Positions 1 through 9,590 of a stretch of 23,190 nt of DNA are shown in pieces. The stretch's first letter is position 1; each line of letters begins with the position of its first letter. The DNA is from Chara braunii (lineage: Eukaryota > Streptophyta > Charophyceae > Charales > Characeae), in the NCBI GenBank assembly GCA_003427395.1, contig BFEA01000024.1, positions 411,348 through 434,537 on the forward strand, given 5' to 3'. The position numbers and the translations under genes are program-made. The notes under the pieces were generated by a model. The model was not told the DNA's origin, made no database searches, and worked only from the letters and a program-made list of their open reading frames with translations.

Positions 1-17
1 CCCCCCCCCCCCCCCCC
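1..17. repeat. poly-C run at window edge
   Basis: Seventeen consecutive C bases open the window, followed by a C-rich stretch. It may continue outside the window. Runs like this are prone to assembly length errors. Confidence 0.9.
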
Positions 18-89
18 GCCCCCGTCGGCGAGCAGCGAGCAGCGTGCGGCAAACCTATTTGCCGCCCCACCCCCGGTGGGTGCTGCTGC

Positions 90-138
90 CTGCACACGTG
101 GCTGGCACGTGCTGCCTCTTTGCAGTGCCACGTGGCAG
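90..138. promoter_or_regulatory. cluster of three CACGTG (G-box) motifs
   Basis: CACGTG occurs at 95-100, 106-111 and 129-134. The third is the centre of a perfect 12-bp palindrome, TGCCACGTGGCA (126-137). Starts are 11 and 23 bp apart, close to one and two helical turns. CACGTG with flanking GCC/GGC is the plant G-box bound by bZIP and bHLH factors (established knowledge). That this is an active promoter, for instance the U3 of a retrotransposon or a host promoter, is inference; no TATA box or transcript can be tied to it here. Confidence 0.4.
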
Positions 139-339
139 CTTGCCGTGGATCTTGAAGACCCCCTTGGCTAGGGGGCTGCACTACAGGAGCATCTGGGTGG
201 CTGTTCAAGATCTCAACCCACCCCAACATATTTTTTTGCAGTGGCATCAGGCCAGCTGCACCTTCAAGGGCAAGATTCTGTGGATCTTGGTAGTGCTCTG
301 CTCTTGGCCACCCAAGAGCTCGGTATCACCATCCTACCA

Positions 340-790
340 CTAACCCTTTTTCCCCTAACCTTCTTTTTTTCCCCCCCCCATCATCTAATCATCTTTTCTC
401 CCCCCCCTACCACTACTCTCTACTCCTACCTCCCTCTCCACTCATCTTCCACAACCTTTTTCTCTCCTCTCCTCCCCACTCACCATCTCCCACTTATCTC
501 ATCTACTCCTCTCCACCTTTTCCATATCCTTCTCTTCCATTCTACCACTCTCCTCTCCTCCTTCCCTCCCCCAACTACAATCCCATCACCTCCCCCATCC
601 CCCACTTCACTTTTTCTCTCTTCTCACCTATTTCTCTCTTTCTTCATCACTTCTCCATCCCCCCCCACCCAACTTCGAATTTTCTGTTTTTCTCCTTTTC
701 TCTTTCTCTTTGATTTCAATTTTTCTCTTTTCCCCCAAAAATTCGAATTATCTTATTCCCTACTTTTTTTTTTTTTTTTTTTTTCTCTGA
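340..790. repeat. C/T-rich low-complexity tract ending in T21
   Basis: About 450 bases are almost entirely C and T on the plus strand and end in 21 consecutive T (764-784). The apparent 185-codon open frame through it (241-798) is Ser/Pro/Leu/Phe-rich and is a by-product of the composition, so it is not called as a gene. The tract lies upstream of the element 1 Gag and may belong to its LTR or leader, but no matching copy is visible downstream of that element. Confidence 0.75.
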
Positions 791-857
791 AAATTTGAAT
801 TTTTGTGCAGCACCTCTATACCTTGCTAGGACTTAGTCTTTTCTGTGGTCGGCGCGT

Positions 858-1172
858 ATTTTGACTTCTTGGGGGTAGCGAAGCGCTGGCCAAAATTTCC
901 CATTTTACTTAGTTTTTTTCTTGACGGCACACTTCGACCCCATGGGGTTAACGAAATGCTGCCGAAATTTTTGAAAAATTCCAAAACTTAGTTTCTCTTC
1001 ACTCTCCTCCACCTCCTTATTTATTTATTTATTTATTATTAATTATTTATTTATTTTTCTGAAAATTTTAATTTGCGGCATTTTGAAAGTTCGTGTGCTC
1101 CTCTTGCTCTTTCCTTCCTCTTGTCACATTTTTGACCCCATGTGGGGTGGGAAAATGCTGCCGAAAATTCCA
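858..1172 (+). repeat. three diverged copies of a ~42-bp block
   Basis: Three related blocks start near 858, 928 and 1130. Each runs TTTGAC or TTCGAC, a short C run, GGGG, then GAA or AAA, GCTG and an A/T-rich AAAATTTCC-like end. The second and third are closest (both contain GACCCCATG and GCTGCCGAAA) and both are followed by a TCTCTTT/TCTTC-ACTC segment and a (TTTA)n tract, so the duplicated unit there is nearer 200 bp. Function unknown; likely part of a retrotransposon LTR or leader. Confidence 0.6.
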
Positions 1173-1256
1173 AAAAAATAAATACTCTCTTTCTCCTCAC
1201 TCTTTACATTTTATTTATTTATTTATTTCTTATTATTCTTTTATTTTATTTTTATC
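1013..1256. repeat. (TTTA)n microsatellites
   Basis: Tetranucleotide TTTA/TTAT runs at about 1015-1058 and 1207-1256 flank the third block of the preceding repeat. They look like two diverged copies of one tract, which supports a local duplication. Confidence 0.7.
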
Positions 1257-1324
1257 TTAAAAATTCACTGTTTATTCTATTTTCTCTCCCCCTCCCCTCT
1301 ACAGTTATTATTTTCCTTTCTTGA

Positions 1325-1623
1325 TTAGGTCGCCGCTACCCTCCCCTGATCACCTAAACTCCGGTTAGGGTTTTCTTAGGTTTTTTCTAGGGTTTAGGGT
1401 TCTCCTACCCCCCCCCCTACTCTCCCGCCTCCTCTCGTCGGGCACCCTGGACCCGAACGACTCCTCTCCCCTCGACCGGATTCGCACCACCATCTCACGC
1501 GCGACCCGCTGGTAACGGGGTGAGACGGCCCACAACTACCCACTCCGCTCTCGCGGTCCCCTCCCTCTCACCGATGGTCCCCTGTCCCCATACCACAACC
1601 CATATCTTCCCTCACCTCCCACT
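1325..1623 (+). other. leader of element 1 with possible primer-binding site
   Basis: This 300-base stretch holds no gene. At 1386-1400 GGGTTTAGGG resembles one plant telomere unit but is not an array. TGGTAACGGGGTGAG from 1510 has the TGG start expected of a primer-binding site pairing with a tRNA CCA end, about 110 bases before the Gag ATG, but I cannot match it to a particular tRNA. The CA-terminated end of a 5' LTR just before it is not evident. Assigning it as PBS is a weak inference. Confidence 0.25.
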
Positions 1624-2709
1624 ATGTCTACTTCTCATCCTCCACCTCCCACGGAGAGCGCTACAACCGAGGAGATCGGCTCGGCGCAGTCCATATCCCA
1701 GGTCACCGCGCGGTCAGCGGCTCATGATCAGGCTCATGCGGACACCATGGACCTTCATGTCGTCCTTGTAGCAATCCAGGCGCAACTTAGTACGCTTGGA
1801 CCATTGCAAGCGCAAATTAATGCGCTTGCCCTTGACGTCAACCGCCTCAAGGGCTCTCCCCATCGCTCTCCCCTCCACGCTCACACCCCATCCCCTGCCG
1901 GCTCACCGCCCGGTTCCCCACGACTCCGGCGACATGGACGTGGTGGTTCTTCCTCCCCTGTGGCTCAGACCCGGCACTCCCACTCAACAGTGGCGGGTGT
2001 CGCCGCCGCTCAAACCACCGCGTTTGTTGCGACACCTCCCTTGGCACCTGCCGCCCCTATCGTCTCTACTGCTGCTGCAGGTGCTGCGGTCCAGATACCA
2101 CCATCTGGCCCAACAGTTTCATCGACCCACACCGGTGCTGCTTCCCAGCTTCCCACATCGGTCGCGGCATTACGACTCCGCCCTCTTCTTCCCGCTTTCG
2201 TTCCCCTACCCCCACAGCAGGGTACCACCCAGGTTGGGACTCCTCTTCCCACTGGGAAACCCACTCCGCCTCCTCCACCTCCGACCCCGTGCACCCAGCG
2301 AGTGACCACTTTACAGGCCACCATTGCGCAGGCTCAGGCAGAGATCCTGGCCCTGAGACAGCCTCACCCTTCAGAGGCTGCTCACCCTTCTTCTTCCTCC
2401 ACCACCTCCTCGACCCCCATCATGCCGGTTCGCTTCCCTCGACCGGCTCCTCAGCCTCTCCTCTTTTACCTAGCCATTCCGGGACAACTGCCCTCGGTCG
2501 TTGCCTCCTCATTTGCTGGCCCATCCGCCAACGGCCACGACCCACAACCTTCCCCCACCTCTGCCCCTGCAGCGGCCCCGACTTACGCCGCCGCAGTGCA
2601 CTCGCCTCAATCTCTCTCCCCCCGCCATCAGCACAGTGGACATCCTCCTGTGCGCACCATGGACATTCCCGAGTATGATGGCACATCCCCGGTCTCTCGC
2701 TGGTTGTAG
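1624..2709 (+). pseudogene. gag: Gag N-terminal region, element 1 (361 codons, ends at premature TAG)
   Basis: The likely start is ATG at 1624. The product is strongly Pro/Ser/Ala/Thr-rich, with one more ordered segment at residues about 47-76 (heptad-like Leu/Ile/Val with Gln, a possible coiled coil). A basic, Ser-rich segment follows at about 77-115. Residues 346-361 (MDIPEYDGTSPVSRWL) look like the start of the retrotransposon Gag core, where a W-L motif normally opens the first helices. The frame stops there at TAG 2707-2709, although recognisable Gag sequence continues downstream in another frame, so this is truncation rather than a natural end. Several overlapping frames here are compositional shadows. 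Function by family: particle assembly and RNA packaging. Confidence 0.7.
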
Positions 2710-2743
2710 ATAGATAGCAACGCGCACACTCTCTATGACGACC

Positions 2744-3725
2744 ACCCGTCAGGAGTTGTGGTGCGATGTGCTTGCAACCAAATTGCGAGGTAGCCCTTCC
2801 ACCGCGTGGGAGGACTATTATACCCAGCGCCTCCGCGTGGGTGAGGTCTCTTGCAGACTTCGCGACTTTCCTTCAGGACCGCTTTAGCGCTCGTCATGAC
2901 GCCACTAACGCTTTAGACCGCGTCACCCAGACCCGATGGTCTGGGTCCTCTACACCGGCTGACCTCGATTGTCACATCCGGGTGTTTCAAGATGCCCGCA
3001 TAGTTTGTGATGAGACGTTCCTACCAGAGGTCACACTCACCAACCGGTTCCTCGTGAGTCTGCCGACTGACTACCGCTTAGAGCTATGGAGGCGATCATT
3101 CTCTTCCGCGGAGCAGGCATACGAGGCTGCGCGTCAATACCAGAGGATGTGTAGTCGCTTCTCCGTCTCCCCATCCTCTTCGCAGTCAGCCGCCACCTCC
3201 CAGTCTCGCGGTACTACCAGAGGCCGCTCCTCTTTTGCTGGTTGTTTTCGTCGCCCGGCTCGACCTGGAGCGCCATTCTCTCGACACTATAGTTCTCTCG
3301 AATATGGCGAGGACGCTTCAGCCGATCTCGACCCTACCACTGGGGACGCCCCCGAGGACATCGAGCTTTGGGACGTCATCCAGTACCACTTGGATGACGA
3401 CACTGTCCCAGTGGCCGAGCGCCTGCGGATGGTCATGCCTGCCATGGGTCGTGCGCGCAGTCGGGTTGCACAGGCTGGCGCCCGCACATCCACAGTTCCT
3501 CAGATAGACCTCCCACAGGGTTTTGTCCTTCCTCGCGAAGCTCTATCCCCTGAGGAGCGTGCCGCCCTTGAGGCCCGACGTGGCTGCCTTCGTTGCTGCC
3601 AGGATGGACACACCTCCTCACGGTGTCCATACCATACCGCCCTCAATCGGCACTACGCTGACATCTCTCGTCAGCGTCGATCTCAGTCCCCCCCCGGCCC
3701 CGCCCGGCCAGCCCCACCCAGCTAG
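2744..3725 (+). pseudogene. gag: Gag core and CCHC zinc knuckle, element 1 (frameshifted)
   Basis: From about 2744 to 2830 Gag-core residues (QELWCDVLATKLRG, then TAWEDYY) read in one frame. From about 2850 the core continues one frame over with LADFATFLQDRFSARHDA, so a frameshift lies near 2830-2860. The second frame is open from 2766 to 3725 (319 codons). Its residues 274-287 (nt 3585-3626) form a CX2CX4HX4C knuckle with Cys274, Cys277, His282 and Cys287, the nucleic-acid-binding signature of retroelement Gag. An acidic stretch (residues about 180-215) lies between core and knuckle. The family role is capsid and nucleocapsid. The protein would not be made intact because of the upstream TAG and the shift. 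Confidence 0.8.
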
Positions 3726-4618
3726 CCACGGTGCAGTGGACCACTGAGGCCTCACACATAGCCAACTTCCCGACCACCGAGTCGCGGCTTGCCCTTTTGG
3801 CTACCCCACCAGAGGATCCTCACGACACGACAAATGCAGTTCCTTCTGCCTCGTCGTCTGTCGAGGTACCGTCTGCCTCATAGCAGACCGCCGCATCTAG
3901 TGCTTCCCCTCCGAGACTTCCGACGCGTCACGCCATTCGCACAGCCCGTTGTAACGCTCAGCTGGCGACTCGCGATGACGTTGTGTCATCTCTCCTGGAC
4001 TTGAGCATTCTTCAGGCTCGACAGGAGCAACTCACAAGACACGTCAACGTCCTGCGTCGTCTTCTCGCTCTACTTTCTGACTCTAATCGCACCCTACCCA
4101 TTATCCCTATTCGCCTAGGAACAACTACGAGTGTGTACCGCGCTTTATGGGACTCTGGCTCGCAGGGAGATTTCGTTCACCCTCGAGTGGTTGAGGAAGC
4201 TCGCCTAGCTACCTCTGGGTCCCGCTCTCCTATCTCCGTTACCCTCGGAGATAACAGGACACAACGCTTCTTCGATCAGACGGTCCCCGACCTCCACTTC
4301 TCCCACACGCTCCAGCCACCGGATAGTACCTAGGCGCCTCGGCACTACCATTCCTCTGCATACTTCGACGTGCTGGAGACTGGGTACGACTTTATCCTTG
4401 GCACTCCCTGGTGTCGCCGGTTCCGTAGCACAGAGGCCGAATGGGCGACCGAGACACTCGTCCTCAAAACGAAGTGTGGTCAGACCCATCGCGTCCCCTT
4501 CATTGGAACCACGGGCGACACTCCTCCCGACCTACCTCCCCAGGACCCTCGTTCCTCAAGGTCCCACCCTGACATCGCCTTCACTTCCCCTCGTCAGTTT
4601 GCTCACTTCATACAATAG
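3722..4618 (+). pseudogene. Gag-Pol linker and retropepsin-like protease, element 1
   Basis: One reading frame runs from about 3722 through in-frame TAG codons at 3881-3883, 4331-4333 and 4616-4618. The protease core is clear: an ALWDSGSQGDFV motif with the catalytic Asp at nt 4151-4153 (DSG, equivalent to the DTG/DSG of retropepsins), and after the second stop YDFILGTPW, the Ile-Leu-Gly strand that closes the active site. In the family this aspartic protease works as a dimer and cleaves Gag-Pol. The frame is shared with the RT segment that follows, as expected for one Pol polyprotein. Protein-like sequence continues smoothly across each stop, so these are nonsense mutations rather than gene ends. 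Confidence 0.8.
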
Positions 4619-4639
4619 GAGGACGTCACGTTCTACTCA

Positions 4640-5623
4640 GTGAACGTCATGGATCTGCTTCGCTATGATCCACTCTGTCCCGAAGTTGAGCTCATCTCTC
4701 TGGAGCCGATCCCCCTGACCCTTCCTCCATCTTCGCGGCTCCCATCTCTATGTCCACCCGTGATCCTGCGGATACCCCCTCCACGTTCCAGGCCCTTGCG
4801 CCGTCGACTGTCGAGTCCACACATACGTCTCCTGCCGACGCAGACATTGAGGAACTCACACGGTTCACGGAAGACTTTAGAGTCCGCCGTTCGCGACCTG
4901 ATTCGAGAGTACCGCGACGTCTTTCCTCTGTATTTCTCATACAACAGGATCCCTCCGATGCGTGGTGTTGAGCATTCCATCCAGCTCGTGCCTGACTATC
5001 ATATTCACCATCAGGCACCATACCGACTCTCGATTCCACAGGCAACGGAACCCAAGCATCAGCTTGAGGAGCTCCTTCGACTGGGTTTTATGAAACCCAG
5101 TAACTCCCCTTGGGGTGCACCTATCCTCTTTGCTCGCAAAGCGGACGGAATTGTCCGCTTCTGCATCGACTACCGCGGCCTTAACCGTTACACGGTTAAG
5201 AACAACTACCCCATGCCCCGCGCGGATGAGCAGTTTGACCGTCTGGCAGACAACCGCTTCTTCACGAAGATCGATCTTCGTAGTGGTTATCACCAGATCT
5301 GCGTTGCTGCAGAGGATCAGCCGAAGACCGCCTTCCGGTCGCGCTTCGGTCACTTCGAGTTCACGGTGATGCCATTCGGCCTCACCAATGCACCCGCCAC
5401 CTTCCAGACGACGATGAACGACATCTTTAGGGGCATCCTTGAAGAATACGTTCTCGTATACCTGAACGACATCTTGGTCTACAGTCGTACCTTAAAAAAC
5501 CATATCAGACACCTCCGCGATGTCTTACAACGCTTACGCAAGCATGGCTTCTATGCCAAGCTTAGTAAGTGCCGCTTTGCCCAGTGCAAAGTGGACTTCC
5601 TAGGACACCATGTGTCTGACTAG
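4640..5623 (+). pseudogene. pol: reverse transcriptase, element 1 (active site YLND)
   Basis: This 327-codon segment holds the RT fingers and palm. FCIDYRGLN lies around residue 177. KIDLRSGYHQI carries the motif A catalytic Asp212 (nt 5273-5275). FGLTNAPATFQ and the palm motif YLNDILVYS (residues 274-277 and on) follow. The canonical Ty3/gypsy palm motif is YLDD; here the first Asp of the pair is Asn276 (AAC, nt 5465-5467), which should abolish metal-dependent polymerisation. The frame is shared with the protease segment before it and the RNase H after it, and ends at TAG 5621-5623 only nine bases before the next segment. The start at 4640 is simply the first ATG after the upstream stop, not a true initiation site. 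Confidence 0.9.
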
Positions 5624-5632
5624 GGTCTCCAC

Positions 5633-6655
5633 ATGGATGACGCGAAGATCACTGCTATTGCAGAGTGGCCCGTCCCCACATCTGTCAATCAGCTTCGCAG
5701 TTTCATAGGCCTCACCAGCTACTATAGTAATTTTATCAAGGGATACGCTAGGTATTCCTACGTCCTTACCTCCACCCTCCTCCGGAAGAACCCGCCGTGG
5801 TTTTGGACACCCCTCTGCGAGGACGTCTTTCGCACCCTCAAGAAGGCTGTGACTTGTGCGCCGGTTCTTCGCCTCCGAGATTTTGATCGCTCCTTCATCG
5901 TCACCATTGATGCATCAAATTTTGTAGTAGGAGCAGTACTTTCTCATGTGTTTCCCTCTCCTCCTGATTCACCTTATCCCCATGTTCCTCCTTTCCCCCC
6001 CCCTCCTGCTGACACTGCTTCTCGACTAACGCCTATCCTCCCACCATTTCCCTCCAATGACGGTCCTCTCATTACTTACTCCCCGACCATCGTGGAGGAT
6101 AGGACTGTTGAGGCTCGTGCTGGGCATTGCCCGATCGCCTTCAACTCCCGTCAGCTACTGTTTGCCGAGATAAACTACATTGCCGATGAACGTGAGGTTC
6201 TCGTAGTAGTTTATGCTACCCGGCATTAACGTCGTTACCTGCACGGGGCGCCCTTCACGGTGCGCACGGACAACTCAGTTGTCCAGGCTTTCCTCACGAA
6301 GCCCAAACTTTCCCCTCAACAGGCACTTTGGTGGCGTGACTTATCCGAGTTCAGTTTCACCACTCAGCCCATCAAGGGTGAAACGAACGGTGTAGTCGAT
6401 GCCTTGTCCCGCCGTCCTGATCACAATCAGGAACCCATCCATTTTGTTGCCATCTCCATCACCATTGTTGATCAGTCGGGGATCGACGCATATCGCAACC
6501 AGTACCGTCACTGCCCGGATTATCGCGTCATCCACGCGACACTGCGGAGTGGCAAGACCGTTCCCTCATACTCCCTGGGTGAGAACGGTCTCGTGTACTG
6601 GCATGGCAGATCTGGTCAGCTAGAACCACGTATCTGCGTTCCCTCCACTGAATAG
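5633..6655 (+). pseudogene. pol: RT connection and RNase H, element 1 (with Pro-rich insert)
   Basis: The frame runs on from RT past TAG 5621. LRSFIGLTSYYSNFI (residues 21-35) is the RT connection typical of gypsy elements. The RNase H core starts with FIVTIDASNFVVGAVL (Asp93 catalytic), and residues 173-197 carry the EREVL helix glutamate. Between them lies a Pro-rich insert of about 60 residues (106-166, nt 5948-6130) where family members usually have a short turn. TAA at 6227-6229 breaks the domain; after it the third acidic residue (VRTDN) and the closing VVDALSRR motif are present in the same frame, before TAG 6653-6655. The role in the family is removal of RNA from the RNA:DNA hybrid. 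Confidence 0.85.
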
Positions 6656-8151
6656 CTCCGTGTCCAGGCTGTAGCAGAGTTCCATGACCAGGCAACTGCC
6701 GATCATATGGGCTTCCACAAGACGTTGGCTCACGTTTGCCGCCTATACGTCTGGTCGAAGTCCAAGGACTTCGTCAAAGCCTACATCCAGGAGTGTCCTA
6801 CCTGCCAGGAGGTGAACAGTGCGAACCACCTTCCGTATGGGTTACTTCATCCCTTACCCATACCCGAGGGTTGTTGGCAGTCAATCTCGATGGATTTCAT
6901 AGGTCCCCTCCGCCCACCCACTGAGCATGGTCATGATGCTATCTTGGTCGTCGTCGATCACTTCACGAAGCGTGCACGTTTTATCCCATGCCGTTATCGC
7001 ATTAGCGCCGTGAGGTCGCCGACATTGTCTTCGACCGAGTCGTGAGAGATCACGGCTTACCTCAGAGCATCATCTCCGACCGTAACCCGTGCTTTAGCAG
7101 CACATTCTGGCGACACCTACACGAGGTGTACGGATCCCAACTCCGCTTCTCAACATCTTACCACCCTCAAACGGATGGTCAGACTGAGGTCACCAATAAA
7201 ACTCTCGGTAATATCCTCCAAAAGTTTGTTAAGGATGACCAGCAGTGAGACTTACACTTAGCCCACGTGGAGATTGCATACAACCATACTGTTTCGCTAG
7301 CAACGGGGATGTCGCCATTCTATTACGACCTCGGCTACCACCCTCGCATACCCGCGGACTCCCTACGACCATTGCGGTTGCGCCCAGACACTCGTTGTCT
7401 TGCGCTGGATGACAGGATCGCCCACATGGTGACGATTATGAAGCGTGCAGACGAGAGTCTAGCCGATTCCCAGACTCGCATGGCCGCACGAGCAAACCGA
7501 TCACGAATGGATCACCCATTCAAAGTCGGTGACGATGTGCTCGTCGACGCACGCCACTTACAACTCGAAGCAGATACGCTTCGCAAGTTCAGGCGTCGTT
7601 TCTTCGGTCCATGCCGCATCCTTCAGGTCGTCGGTTCTGATACTGCCGCTAGTCCGGTCAGCTTCCGTGTGAAGCTACCTGATTACCTTCGACAGACTCG
7701 CTTACACGATATTTACCACGTCTCCTTACTGCGTCCTTATCGCAGACCATCCGAGCGCTTCGTTGGACGTCCTTATGAGCACCCTCCACCTATCATGGTG
7801 GACGGTCATGAGGAGTTCGCTGTTTCCGACATCGTATCTCGCCGAATTACCGACGACACCCCTCCACGCATCGAGTACGTTGTGCGTTGGAAGGGCTATC
7901 CTGATGAGGAGGCTACTTGGGAGCCCCTCGAGCACCTGGAGCACGCCCGGATCTTGGTGCGTGCATATGATCATGCTCGTCGTGCTGAGACATCTGCTCC
8001 TACTCAGCCGACTGACCCTCTTCCTCCTACCCCGACTGAGGAGATTGCTAAGGACGAGCCTGCTCCCCCTGAGGCCATTCTTCAACAGCAGATGGACGCC
8101 TCTGCGCGTTCACAGTGCACTCGTCGATGTCCTCGGCGTCTTGACGATTGA
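6656..8151 (+). pseudogene. int: integrase with chromodomain, element 1 (frameshift and TGA inside)
   Basis: The HHCC zinc domain is visible (FHD and DHMG histidines, then ECPTC). The DD35E core has Asp at nt 6893-6895 (SMDFIGP), Asp at 7078-7080 (ISDRN) and Glu at 7186-7188 (GQTEV), with exactly 35 residues between the last two. A frame change lies near 7003-7013: coding before it is in the RT frame and after it one frame over. TGA 7246-7248 interrupts the core end, then 7249-8151 is open. A GPY/F-like module (RRFFGPCRI) is followed by a chromodomain. The end at TGA 8149-8151 follows a Pro/Thr-rich tail and may be the natural stop. Confidence 0.85.
7813..7971 (+). other. chromodomain of element 1 integrase
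   Basis: Residues 183-235 of the open segment starting at 7267 read EFAVSDIVSRR, YVVRWKGYPDE and ATWEPLEHL in order. This matches the chromodomain fold, with aromatic positions in the KWKGY-like and TWEP-like strands. In chromoviruses this C-terminal module is thought to guide integration toward histone-methylated chromatin. The key aromatic residues appear conserved here, unlike in element 2. Confidence 0.85.
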
Positions 8152-9350
8152 CACTCTGATCACCTACTATCACCCTACTGACTCGCACCATCAGGTACTC
8201 CATCATCAACTTCTTCAGGATGTCAGCGTTTTGTGGCTCTGCTTCGACATCGACCTCGACTCCTACTTCATCGATGTCATCGACCACTTCGACGACTTCA
8301 GTCACCTTCTCGACTTCAGCCATCTTATCGGCTTCAGCTACTTTGGACGTGACTACTTCACGCCACCACCCTACCCTGTACATTCTCTTGCATCTGTCGC
8401 ATGATGGTTCTCACTTAGCTGGGTCTCTTTGAGTTGGGCTCTCCCTTGGTATCACGTAGGCATTGGGACCGTAGCGTTATCTTGGCTTCCTTGCTCCCAG
8501 ATCCAGCTCCCTCCTCCCCCAGTCGGTGAGTTGTGTGCATGTTTCCCTCACCCACTGCCCTCATCACCCTAGTGCCGACGCTTGCATGGCTTCAGTTAGG
8601 CATATCTCCACCCTATTCCAGACTCCTTCCTTTTTTTTTTAAGGTCGACCCTGCATGGTGTCATCCTTTTGTCGAGCATACCTGCCCTGATGGTCTATCT
8701 GTTAGGGTCCTTGGTTTTGTTTCGCTACCACTCTCCCACCTTGAGCCTGATGACCTATCCCACCTTCATGTGTGACTGCCCTTAGGAGTTTCGATTCTTA
8801 GGCTGCATTCACCCCCTCTGAGACCGTTCCACTCTTAGTGGTTCAGCGACATGACATTATCTTGTGACATATTGCTCTTTTTCCTTTCAGCACTGAGGCA
8901 ATTGCCTCCAGGACTTTAGGATTGTATATTGCTACATTTCATTTTCTGTTGTTAGCTAGGATGTGTATACCAGATATTTGCGTTTCATTTGACATTATGT
9001 AGCTTAGGCTGCATAGCATGGACTTGACATGGAGCGTGCTCCGCATCCTAGATTTCTCAGCTTTCTTTTTATCGCAGAGTTCCGCTGCTTTTGCGGATAG
9101 CGTGTTGATGGTTTTTGCGATTCATTACAGGTCTGAGGATCGTGCATCGGTATAACCTGAGTTCAACCCCAAGCGGTATTGAAGGATACCGGTCCCGACC
9201 GGAGGTGTGTAATGGCAATAAATGGAGGGAGCGCCAACAACGAACTCTAAAGATACCAGATCAATCCAACGGGGATGGGACTGAGTATGACACTTACACG
9301 TTTCTAGAGTTTTCAGCAGTTTATTTATTTTTTAACATTTTTTGCACTTG
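8152..9350 (+). other. 3' non-coding flank of element 1
   Basis: About 1.2 kb with no recognisable gene. 8220-8345 is a degenerate array of GAC/TTC triplets (CGACTTC, CGACATC and similar) that yields acidic or Asp/Phe-rich shadow frames on both strands. A T10 run sits near 8631-8641, a CCGGTC/GACCGG inverted repeat at 9189-9202, and an AATAAA at 9217-9222 inside a mildly purine-rich stretch that could be a polypurine tract. None of these is enough to place a 3' LTR, and nothing here matches 1-1509. Confidence 0.5.
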
Positions 9351-9590
9351 ATTTTTTTTTTTTTGACTTTTTTTTTTTATAAATGGGAACAAAGCTCCAA
9401 TCTATTCATAGGGAGAAGCACGTGCTGGGAACCGGGCCCAGCGTCCCATATAGAAAATTACATAGGATTTTGAAAAACATTTGAGAGTTTGCAGCACCGG
9501 GCCACTACCTAGCTTTGGCTAGGAGCTAGATTAAGAGATACAAACAAGCTACCGAAAATAGGCAAAAATTCAGGAAACGACTCAGACCCC
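9351..9590 (-). mobile_element. poly(A)-tailed retroposon 3' end, minus strand, copy 1
   Basis: Read on the minus strand, the block ends in GTTCCCATTTATAAAAAAA and further A runs (plus-strand T runs 9348-9382). The body contains the AGCACGTGCT palindrome and a CCCGGTTCCCAGC segment near 9417-9450. The same block, with the same order and its own A tail, recurs at 11417-11560, which marks it as a dispersed family with a 3' poly(A), as in LINE or SINE retroposons. No RT frame accompanies it, so the copy is 5'-truncated or non-autonomous. Class assignment is inference. Confidence 0.55.

Larger units (their letters stand above)
1510..8151 (+). mobile_element. element 1: decayed Ty3/gypsy chromovirus-type internal region
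   Basis: The domain order Gag, zinc knuckle, DSG protease, RT, RNase H, DDE integrase, chromodomain is diagnostic of the chromovirus branch of Ty3/gypsy (Metaviridae). From 3722 to about 7010 coding continues in one frame interrupted by TAG or TAA codons, then switches frame inside integrase and runs to 8151. Frame changes also occur inside Gag. No pair of matching LTRs can be seen between 1-1509 and 8152-9350, so the outer limits are unknown and one or both LTRs may be lost. It is non-autonomous as it stands. Confidence 0.9.

Noticed and set aside
159-175. CCCCCT/AGGGGG small hairpin
   Set aside because: A six-base stem with a five-base loop is easily found by chance in C- and G-run-rich DNA.
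241-798. 185-codon Ser/Pro/Leu-rich open frame
   Set aside because: It is open only because C/T-rich DNA lacks stop codons on this strand; there are no motifs and it runs into the T21 tract.
1386-1402. TTTAGGG-like sequence as a telomere
   Set aside because: Only about one unit is present, with no tandem array; such motifs are common in plant leaders.
1796-2745. several overlapping frames of 70-169 codons on both strands
   Set aside because: They are shadows of the Pro/Ser-rich Gag frame and show no domain of their own.
7763-8404. 213-codon plus frame and 111-codon minus acidic frame (8048-8383)
   Set aside because: They overlap the chromodomain frame and the GAC/TTC low-complexity stretch; the composition explains the residues.
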